This document shows positions 1 through 6,855 of a stretch of DNA of 64,000 nucleotides, one piece after another. The DNA lies in NCBI RefSeq assembly GCF_044197065.1, contig NZ_JBIQOI010000001.1, forward strand, positions 558,001 to 622,000. Reading direction: 5' to 3'. The notes beneath the pieces were generated by a model that saw nothing but the letters and a program-made list of their open reading frames with translations, made no database searches and had not been told where the DNA came from. Source of the DNA: Kluyvera ascorbata_C. Its GTDB lineage: Bacteria > Pseudomonadota > Gammaproteobacteria > Enterobacterales > Enterobacteriaceae. Every line of letters begins with the position of its first letter. Within the stretch, counting starts at the first letter, position 1. Both the position numbers and the translations under genes were made by a program.

Positions 1-603
1 TTTCTGCATGACGCCAACGATAGCCAGCGACAGAATGAGCATCGGGACGGCACCAAGCGCCAGGCGAATGGCATCGGAGCCCGCGCTGTTAATCACCGAA
101 ATGATCCCCTGGTTATTCTTCTCGGCGTCAGGCAGCGCCTCGGCGCGGGCATTCTCAACCATCGAGAGTCGGCGACCGGTCACGTGCCAGGTGACCGCAG
201 CCGCACACAGCCCACCGACAATCGAAATGACGATTGAGGCCAGCCAATGCAGGCCAAAAGGGGTCAATGGATAGAAGACGTTGCCCTGGCCCATCGCAAA
301 GAGCATTGCCAGCGTAGCGGCCATCTGCCGGTCTGAAACGCCGCGCTTGTCCATAATGGCGAGGGTGGCAAGCGGTGCGGCAAAGCTCACAAAGTTCATC
401 TGAATCAGCGCAAAGGCGCTCATCCCGGTCAGGCCAAACGGCTTGAGCAGCGGGGCAAGCCAGCGCACGATAACGTCCAGTACGCCGCGCACTTCCAGGT
501 ATTTCATGACAATGAGCATAACCACCATAATCGGCAGCAGCGTATAAAGCGCTACGTCGACGGAGGTTTTCCCTGCCGACATAATAATGCTGATGAAGTC
601 CAT
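1..603 (-). CDS. Nucleoside-recognition (Gate) domain membrane protein, 3' end cut by window
   Basis: The first 201 codons are present; the reading frame runs off the left edge with no stop. The start is the ATG at 603, giving MDFISIIMSAGKTSVDVALY. Several hydrophobic helices follow, with a Gly/Ala-rich stretch around residues 70-110 (QMNFVSFAAPLATLAIMD, then AMGQGNVFYP) typical of the nucleoside-recognition 'Gate' family found in YjiG/YjiH-like proteins and in nucleoside transporters. It probably sits in the inner membrane and may move a small solute; the substrate cannot be read from sequence. It points the same way as the acyltransferase and RND genes to its right but is separated from them by about 130 bp, so it is probably its own transcription unit. 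Confidence 0.7.
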   Translation of the reverse strand, partial: MDFISIIMSAGKTSVDVALYTLLPIMVVMLIVMKYLEVRGVLDVIVRWLAPLLKPFGLTGMSAFALIQMNFVSFAAPLATLAIMDKRGVSDRQMAATLAMLFAMGQGNVFYPLTPFGLHWLASIVISIVGGLCAAAVTWHVTGRRLSMVENARAEALPDAEKNNQGIISVINSAGSDAIRLALGAVPMLILSLAIVGVMQK

Positions 604-735
604 CTAATTCTCAATCACTGCGGGAAGTAAGGATAGTTAGCGCCATCATAATACCAGCCGCAAGGAAGTGAAATCGCCGCTGCGTATTTCTCTGTCCCAA
701 AATAGGGCGCTAACTGTACCGATCATCTCGCGCAG

Positions 736-1701
736 TCAAAGCGTAATGACTTTTTTCATCACCGAATGGGATAACACCAGCATTGAAACGGCGACGGAAA
801 GAATAAACGTCAGCACAATCAGCATTAATTTTGTGCTTAGCGAGTTAATGGGGATAAGCGCCGTCAACAGGTGAAACACCGAATAGTGCAGGATATAGAC
901 ACCGGTCATTGCTTTGCTGATGGTGGCCAGAATGGTCTCTTTAAGCTCACTATTTTTACGAAATTGCACGCCGTTTGCGGCAATCACCAGCGCTAAGACC
1001 AGAATATAGATTTGTGAACCGGTAAGAATGAACGCATTTCTGTCGGCCTTAAACAGAGCGAAAAAGAAATGACGCTCATAAAACCAGGTAAAGAGGTAAA
1101 TAAACGGGATGGCGATCATCGCGCCCCTGACGACTTTTTTCCTGCTGAGCCACTGGGTGACCATGGGGTCGCTGAACAGCTGACCGGTCAGGTAAAAGAG
1201 TAACCAAGTCCACAGACGGTACTGCGGCGCGAGACTCAGTGCGTGAACGTCGGGATAGAGCGCGGCCAGCAGGTCGTAAGCGTAAGAAAACAGCAGCAGC
1301 GAAAATACCGTAGCGAAGAACAGTTTACGTCTTTGGCTGAGCCACTCAATCAGCGGATGAAAGGTGTAAATCACAATAAAAGAAAACACAAACCACGGCT
1401 GAATGAGATAGCCGCGCTGGTAGGGTTCCCACAGGTAGTAAATCGTCATCCAGAACAGGAAGACGATGACCACGCTTTTAATTTTTCCCATTTGCCACTG
1501 TGAATTATGCCGGGATTGAGAATCCAGATACCCGGCGACCACAAAAAACAGCGGTGTGGCAATGGTTGAAATAAACGTCAGAAACCCGAGGATCCAGTGA
1601 TAGTCATAATCATAGTGATCCCAGGTGTTATAGATAGTAAAGAACGTTACTGCCGTCATGCATCCCAGCGTTTTTATGATGTTTAATCCGGTCGTGTTCA
1701 T
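736..1701 (-). CDS. Acyltransferase 3 family membrane protein
   Basis: A 321-residue, almost entirely hydrophobic protein with about ten membrane helices, starting MNTTGLNIIKTLGCM. The layout (short basic cytoplasmic N-terminus, repeated aromatic-rich helices, 'VYILHYSVFHLL' near residue 275) matches the acyltransferase 3 family (OafA/WecH type), which moves acyl groups from cytoplasmic donors onto surface sugars or lipids. The usual catalytic His of the first helix ('R.l..l.V...H') is not obvious, so activity is uncertain. Its start overlaps the end of the RND permease gene by 4 bp (ATGA), which implies translational coupling and makes it the last gene of the efflux operon. Alternative: an EpsG- or WecH-like membrane protein of unknown role. 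Confidence 0.7.
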   Translation of the reverse strand: MNTTGLNIIKTLGCMTAVTFFTIYNTWDHYDYDYHWILGFLTFISTIATPLFFVVAGYLDSQSRHNSQWQMGKIKSVVIVFLFWMTIYYLWEPYQRGYLIQPWFVFSFIVIYTFHPLIEWLSQRRKLFFATVFSLLLFSYAYDLLAALYPDVHALSLAPQYRLWTWLLFYLTGQLFSDPMVTQWLSRKKVVRGAMIAIPFIYLFTWFYERHFFFALFKADRNAFILTGSQIYILVLALVIAANGVQFRKNSELKETILATISKAMTGVYILHYSVFHLLTALIPINSLSTKLMLIVLTFILSVAVSMLVLSHSVMKKVITL

Positions 1702-4700
1702 TGTTGTGGCTTTATATCCTTATGATGGAAACAGGCGTAAATCACCGGCAGCACCAGTAACGTCAGGATGGTCGCAAATCCGAGTCCAAACATAATAACC
1801 ACCGCCATGCTCTGGAAGAAAACATCCAGCAGTAAAGGTGCGAGACCGAGCACAGTGGTAAACGCGGTCAACAGAATAGGGCGCAGGCGCGACGTCGCGG
1901 CATAGATAATGGCTTCCTGCTGCGCTTTTTCCTGTTTCTGCTGCTCAATTTCTTCAACTAGCACGATACCATTACGAATCAGCATCCCACTCAGGCTGAG
2001 CAGGCCTATTAGCGCCATGAAGCCGAAGGGGATGCCAGTAATTAAAAAGCCCGGCGTGACGCCAATCAGTGCGAGCGGAACGGTAAGCCAAATGGCCACC
2101 GCATTTTTCAGCGAACTGAACATCAGTACGGTGATGACAAACATGACCAGGTAGCCCAACGGTAGCGTCGTGAACAGCCCCTGTTGTGCTTCGCTGGAGC
2201 TCTCGGCATCACCACCCCACTCAATGCTATAGCCGTGGGGAAGGGCAAGCGCATCAATTTTTGGCTTCACGCGGGCCAGGATATCGCCTGAGGTTTGGTT
2301 GCTGAGTGGGTCTGGATCGGTCTGCACCGTCAACACGCGGCTGCGGTCGCGGCGCAGAATAAGCGGATCTTCCCATTCAAGGTTAAAGCCGCTCACCACG
2401 TTGCTGAGTGGAATGTACTGCTGACGGCTTTGGCTCCAGACCAGAACATTATTCAGATGGTTGGCATCCTGACGTTCGGCGGCGGGTGGGCGCACAATCA
2501 CCGGTAGCAGGTCGGCCCCTTCACGATAAAGTCCCGCGCGGCTACCGGAGAAATTCATCTCCAGCGCGTTATCGATATCCTGTTTATCCACGCCCAGTTC
2601 GCGGCCTAACGCGGCGGAATATTGTGGGCGTATCACTTTGCTGCGGTTCTGCCAGTCGTTACGCACGCCATCAGTGGCCGGGTCAGCTGACAAAATATCG
2701 CTCACCTGACTGGCAAGCAGGCGAAGCCGGTCGGGGTCTGGGCCTTTGATACGGACTTCAATCGCGCTATCCCCGGAAGGGCCGAACATGACCCGCTTGG
2801 TACTGGCGTTAACCTGCGGGTAGTTGCGCGCAATGTAGCTATCAACGTGCTGCGTCAGCGCGGAGATTTTGCGCTGATCGTCCATCCGCACCATGATCTG
2901 CGCGTAGTTACTGTACTGCCGTTGGCCGCTGTAGGTGAGAATGAAACGCATGCTCCCCTGGCCCACGGTGGCAATCGTAGTGACAACGCCCGGCTGACCG
3001 TTAATTGAGGTTTCAATATCGCTGGCCATCCTTTCGGTTGCGGCAATATCGGTGCCGTAAGGCAGCCAGAGATCGACGAAGAATATCGGCGTATTGGAGG
3101 AAGGGAAGAAGTTCTGCCGTACTGAACCGAATCCCCATATTGAAGCCGCCAATAGCACAACCATCACCGCCAGGGTAAAGGCTTTGCGCATCAACAACGT
3201 GTGCAGGATCTGCTGATAAATGCGGTAAAAACGGCCCGCGTACGGGTCGGTATCGACCTGCTCTGCGGGCTGGGGCTGGCTCCTGGATTGCCACCATTTA
3301 ATCAGCACCGGCGTAATGGTCAGCGCGGAGAACCAGCTCAGCATGAGCGAAATCAGCAGAACCTGGAACAGGGATTTACAGTACTCCCCGGTCGAGTCCT
3401 GCGACAGGCCAATGGGCGCAAACGCAAGAATAGCAATCACCGTGGCCCCAAGCAGCGGCAGCGCCGAGCGGCGAATAACGTAGTTAATGGCCGCAAGCTG
3501 CGTCGACCCCTGCTGACGGGCAATCATCACCCCTTCAACGATAACGATAGCGTTATCGACCAGCATACTCAGCGCAATGATGAGCGCACCCAGCGAAATA
3601 CGCTGTAGCTCAATGCCCCAGAGGTACATGATAAGCAGCGTACCCAGCACGTTGAGCGCCAGCGACAGGGCGATAATGATACCGCTGCGGATGCCCATAA
3701 AAATAAGCAGTACGCCGACGACAATCGCCAATGCCATCAGGAAGTTAGTAATAAAACCGTTCACCGAGTGGGCGACTTCCGCCGCCTGGTCGTAGAACAG
3801 GTCAATCTTAATGCCCGCCGGTTTTTCCGCCGACATCTGCTCAAGTTTCTGCTCAAGCGCGCGACCAACATCCACCACGTTAACGCCGGGAATAAACGAG
3901 ACCCCCATGGTGACGGCCTGTCGCCCGTTGGCGTGATAAATGCTCGACGGCGATTCACTGAGCCCGCGCGACAGCGTGGCAATATCGCGTAGCCGTGTTG
4001 CGGCACCGGAGCCATGCGGGCTGATGAGTAAATCGCTAAGCTCATCGATATTTTCGAACTCGCCCGTAGGGTGCAGACGAATGGACTCGCTACCGGATTT
4101 TATCTCCCCGGCATTCGATACGACGTTCAAACGGCTAAGGGTGGCGGCTAATTGGTTAAGCGTAATACCGCGAGCGGCCATTTTTGCCAGCGAAATATCA
4201 ATATTGATTTGTTGGGGAATGGCGCCGCCGATAGCGACTTTGCCTACGCCGGGGACCAGTACCAGTTCGCGCCTGAGCTGTTCGGCGTAGCGAACCAATT
4301 CAGGATTGCTGTAGCTATCTCCCGAGAGGGCAAAGAAAAAGCCGAAGACATCGCCAAAATCATCGTTCACAAAGGGAGACGCCACGCCGGGTGGGAACAG
4401 GCGCGAGGCGTCGCCCACTCGACGGCGCAGTTCATCCCAGATTTGCGGCAGCTCGCTGGAGTGGTAATTCGAGGCGATATTGACGGTGATTTGCGATAAC
4501 CCATTGGAAGAAATTGAGCTGACGTTATCCAGATAAGGCAACTGTTGCAGCGCATTTTCCAGCGGTAGCGTCACCTCTTCTTCAACCTGTTGTGCCGATG
4601 CGCCAGGATAGTGGGTGACCACCACCGCGGTTTTAATGGTGAACGCCGGATCTTCAAGGCGGCCAATGTTCAGCAGGGCGAAAATGCCGCCGATGCCTAG

Positions 4701-4760
4701 CAGTAAGATAGTCAGCCAGACGCGAACGGGGTTGTTAATAAATTGGCGAGAGATATCCAT
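1698..4760 (-). CDS. RND efflux pump inner-membrane permease
   Basis: A 1020-residue resistance-nodulation-division permease of the AcrB/MexK class. It would be the proton-driven trimeric pump of a tripartite drug or solute exporter. The family signature is clear: a first helix near residues 12-30, a large periplasmic loop, a TM block around 335-480, a second loop and a second TM block from about 855. The transmembrane proton-relay segment reads SMLVDNAIVIVEG, with Asp402 followed by Asn403 where AcrB has two aspartates; the TM10 lysine position reads LIRNGIVLVEE, with Arg. It therefore belongs to a divergent branch rather than AcrB/AcrD/MdtB. Its start overlaps the adaptor stop by one base (TAATG). 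No outer-membrane channel gene is adjacent, so TolC is the likely partner. Confidence 0.92.
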   Translation of the reverse strand: MDISRQFINNPVRVWLTILLLGIGGIFALLNIGRLEDPAFTIKTAVVVTHYPGASAQQVEEEVTLPLENALQQLPYLDNVSSISSNGLSQITVNIASNYHSSELPQIWDELRRRVGDASRLFPPGVASPFVNDDFGDVFGFFFALSGDSYSNPELVRYAEQLRRELVLVPGVGKVAIGGAIPQQINIDISLAKMAARGITLNQLAATLSRLNVVSNAGEIKSGSESIRLHPTGEFENIDELSDLLISPHGSGAATRLRDIATLSRGLSESPSSIYHANGRQAVTMGVSFIPGVNVVDVGRALEQKLEQMSAEKPAGIKIDLFYDQAAEVAHSVNGFITNFLMALAIVVGVLLIFMGIRSGIIIALSLALNVLGTLLIMYLWGIELQRISLGALIIALSMLVDNAIVIVEGVMIARQQGSTQLAAINYVIRRSALPLLGATVIAILAFAPIGLSQDSTGEYCKSLFQVLLISLMLSWFSALTITPVLIKWWQSRSQPQPAEQVDTDPYAGRFYRIYQQILHTLLMRKAFTLAVMVVLLAASIWGFGSVRQNFFPSSNTPIFFVDLWLPYGTDIAATERMASDIETSINGQPGVVTTIATVGQGSMRFILTYSGQRQYSNYAQIMVRMDDQRKISALTQHVDSYIARNYPQVNASTKRVMFGPSGDSAIEVRIKGPDPDRLRLLASQVSDILSADPATDGVRNDWQNRSKVIRPQYSAALGRELGVDKQDIDNALEMNFSGSRAGLYREGADLLPVIVRPPAAERQDANHLNNVLVWSQSRQQYIPLSNVVSGFNLEWEDPLILRRDRSRVLTVQTDPDPLSNQTSGDILARVKPKIDALALPHGYSIEWGGDAESSSEAQQGLFTTLPLGYLVMFVITVLMFSSLKNAVAIWLTVPLALIGVTPGFLITGIPFGFMALIGLLSLSGMLIRNGIVLVEEIEQQKQEKAQQEAIIYAATSRLRPILLTAFTTVLGLAPLLLDVFFQSMAVVIMFGLGFATILTLLVLPVIYACFHHKDIKPQQ

Positions 4761-5851
4761 TACAAACCTCGTTCACGCGTCCAGATTCTCACCGGCTGCT
4801 GCGCATGCAATTCGCTGACGCCTGCCGCCACGACACGATCGCCGACGCTGAGCCCATCGGTAATCACCACGCCCTGTGAGGTCACCTGGCCTACGCTAAC
4901 TCTTCTGTCTTCAAGGTGGAGCGCTTCACCTTCACCTTCACCTTTAACCAGCCAGACGTGCGGCTCATTGCGCTGGCGATTATCGGGATTAAACACGGCT
5001 TCAACCGGCACTACCACGGCGTGTTCGCCCGCGCTGGCGGGAAGATTTGCCAGATTCACCGTGACGGTGCCGCTAACGCCGCCGACGGAGGGGAAATCGT
5101 CTGGACGCGGCATGGTCAGGATAATTTGCCAGGTCAGGGTGCTGGCATCGCTGCTGCCAGTGTGCTCTTTGTATTCGGCAGTAAACTGCCGATCCGGCAT
5201 GGTGTTAATTTTGACGACCGGCCGGTACTGCGCGTTACGGATATCAAGGGTGGTAAACAGGTTTTCCGGAACGCTAAAAACAACGTCCAGTAGATCGGTT
5301 CGCGTCAGGGTGACGATAGGCTGCCCGGCGGCCACCACCTGGTGGTTTCTCACCGGTACGTTGGCCGCCACACCGCTGAACGGCGCGGTCAGCGTCATTT
5401 GGGAGAGTTCTTCCTGGGCGATTTTTAGGGCGGCGTTGGCGGAGTCGCGGCTCGCGCGCTGGATGTCCATCTCTGCTTTCGAAATGGCCTGGCGGCCTGC
5501 CAGCGTCTGGAAGCGGTCGAACTGCCGCTGGGCGAGCGTTGCGGCGGTTTGCCGTTCATTCAGCCGCTGCTGCGCCTCTCGGGCATTAAGACGGGCAAGT
5601 GCCTGCCCCTGAGTAATGTTGGCTCCCTGGCGCACGTCGAGCGCTTCTATCTGACCGCCCCGTTTGAACGACAGGTCGGTAGCGTCGCCAGATTCAATGC
5701 GGGCAGGGAAAATACGCTGCTGCGAAGCGCCTATGGCAACCACTTCCGCGACCTTCACCATCTTCGGTTGTGGCGCAACTTGTGGCGTTTTCTGATCGCA
5801 AGCCGTTGTTATTAAAATAACAACGGGGATGAGAGAAAAATAACGGTTCAC
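4760..5851 (-). CDS. RND efflux periplasmic adaptor, lipoprotein
   Basis: A 363-residue membrane fusion protein of the HlyD/AcrA family and the first gene of the adaptor-permease-acyltransferase operon. The N-terminus MNRYFSLIPVVILITTACDQ is a lipoprotein signal with lipobox TTAC (Cys18). Asp at +2 predicts retention in the inner membrane, as in AcrA. The lipoyl half-motif (IEALDVRQGANITQGQALA) is followed by an alpha-hairpin of about residues 95-150 (LNERQTAATLAQRQFDRFQ region) and the second lipoyl half (LTAPFSGVAANVPVR). Beta-barrel and membrane-proximal domains fill the rest. It would bridge the permease to an outer-membrane channel, probably TolC. No regulator is adjacent. Confidence 0.9.
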   Translation of the reverse strand: MNRYFSLIPVVILITTACDQKTPQVAPQPKMVKVAEVVAIGASQQRIFPARIESGDATDLSFKRGGQIEALDVRQGANITQGQALARLNAREAQQRLNERQTAATLAQRQFDRFQTLAGRQAISKAEMDIQRASRDSANAALKIAQEELSQMTLTAPFSGVAANVPVRNHQVVAAGQPIVTLTRTDLLDVVFSVPENLFTTLDIRNAQYRPVVKINTMPDRQFTAEYKEHTGSSDASTLTWQIILTMPRPDDFPSVGGVSGTVTVNLANLPASAGEHAVVVPVEAVFNPDNRQRNEPHVWLVKGEGEGEALHLEDRRVSVGQVTSQGVVITDGLSVGDRVVAAGVSELHAQQPVRIWTRERGL

Positions 5852-5907
5852 AGTATTCCCCTCGGAATCAAAGGCTATATTTTACATATTCTTCACAATC
5901 GCTGATT

Positions 5908-6018
5908 TTAATTCGCTAGCGCAGAAACCACGACATAGGTGAATAGGCCTGAAGCGGTGCAGGCAATTATTGCTAGCGCAATAAACAGAGCCAGACGAAA
6001 TAGACTGTAGCCGAACAT
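5908..6018 (-). CDS. Putative 36-residue single-span membrane miniprotein
   Basis: A short frame with an unusually strong ribosome-binding site: AAGGAGG ends 4 bases before the ATG at 6018. The product (36 residues) begins MFGYSLFRLALFIALAI, continues with Ala/Ile/Cys/Thr and ends VVVSALAN. Residues 8-31 form one hydrophobic helix with a single Arg at position 8, which suggests insertion in the inner membrane. It stands alone between the RND operon (same strand, 56 bp downstream) and the divergent universal stress gene. I do not recognise a named family. The strong Shine-Dalgarno sequence and clean hydrophobic segment argue for a real small protein, but no homology evidence was available. Confidence 0.55.
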   Translation of the reverse strand: MFGYSLFRLALFIALAIIACTASGLFTYVVVSALAN

Positions 6019-6373
6019 TGTCCCTCCTTCAGCACCAATCGTTTGATGATTACATTCTTATCTACATAATTAATGGGTGTTTTTCAGAAGACGCAGTGGC
6101 GCCTCTTAATGAGCATAGCCGCAGAAAATCGAAAATGTTAAAAAGAGCAAAATTTGCGGTGATGTCGACGATTTGGCGGGTTTTTTAGTTGAATTGACTG
6201 GCGCGTGCTGTTGCTATGATATTTTTCAATATATTAATTGGTGTCTTAATTGTATCGCACTGCGTGTGCTACGTTTAGTAATGCCCTCATACCTCAATTC
6301 GAGATGTCTTTATCAGCGCCTTTCCTGGGCCATTTTTTTCTACCTGACATATTGGTTTATAAAAGGATTATCT

Positions 6374-6805
6374 ATGTATAAAAATATTCTCGTGCCGGTT
6401 GATGTGTTTGAAACTGGCCTCGCCGATAAAGCGTTATCCCACGCCCATTTTCTCGCAAACAGTTCCTCCGGGAAAATTCATCTGTTAAACGTTATCCCTC
6501 CTTTTTCTCCCGCACTGACGCGCGGATTTATCGCCGATGCGAGAAAAATGGAAGAGTATCTGATTAAAAATTCTAAAGAAAAATTGGCCGAACTTATTAG
6601 CAAACTCTTGCTGAAAGAAGACGAGGTGCAGATTCATGTCCGCAGCGGCAACGTTCGCGATGAGGTGACAAAACTGGCCGATGAACTGAAGGCCGATGTG
6701 GTCATTGTTGGTTCGCGTAATCCCAATATTCAGACCCACCTTCTGGGATCAGAGGCCTCCGGTATCGTGCGTTATGCCCATGTACCGGTATTTGTGGTGC
6801 GTTAA
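6374..6805 (+). CDS. Universal stress protein (UspA family)
   Basis: A 143-residue single-domain Usp starting MYKNILVPVDVFETGLADKA. The start at 6374 is preceded by AAAGGAT. An in-frame extension back to 6173 exists but its composition is unlike a Usp, so it was not used. The C-terminus carries the ATP-binding loop pattern (VIVGSRNPN, then LLGSEASGIVRYAHVPVFVVR), so this is an ATP-binding, UspF/UspG-like member. It is cytoplasmic. The P-type ATPase gene begins 50 bp downstream on the same strand, so the two are probably co-transcribed; Usp/cation-ATPase pairs are common in stress or oxygen-limitation regulons. About 350 bp of AT-rich promoter region lies upstream. Confidence 0.9.
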   Translation: MYKNILVPVDVFETGLADKALSHAHFLANSSSGKIHLLNVIPPFSPALTRGFIADARKMEEYLIKNSKEKLAELISKLLLKEDEVQIHVRSGNVRDEVTKLADELKADVVIVGSRNPNIQTHLLGSEASGIVRYAHVPVFVVR

Positions 6806-6855
6806 GAACAGCCAATCGCTGTCCTGATTTCCGTTACAGGAGTGAGGAGATACGA

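Noticed and set aside
4743..5612. 289-codon plus-strand open frame over the efflux adaptor
   Set aside because: Shadow frame, Ser/Thr/Arg-rich with no recognisable domain, covering a well-defined lipoprotein adaptor.
6173..6373. N-terminal extension of the universal stress protein
   Set aside because: The extra 67 residues look random and the downstream ATG has a ribosome site and the family start.
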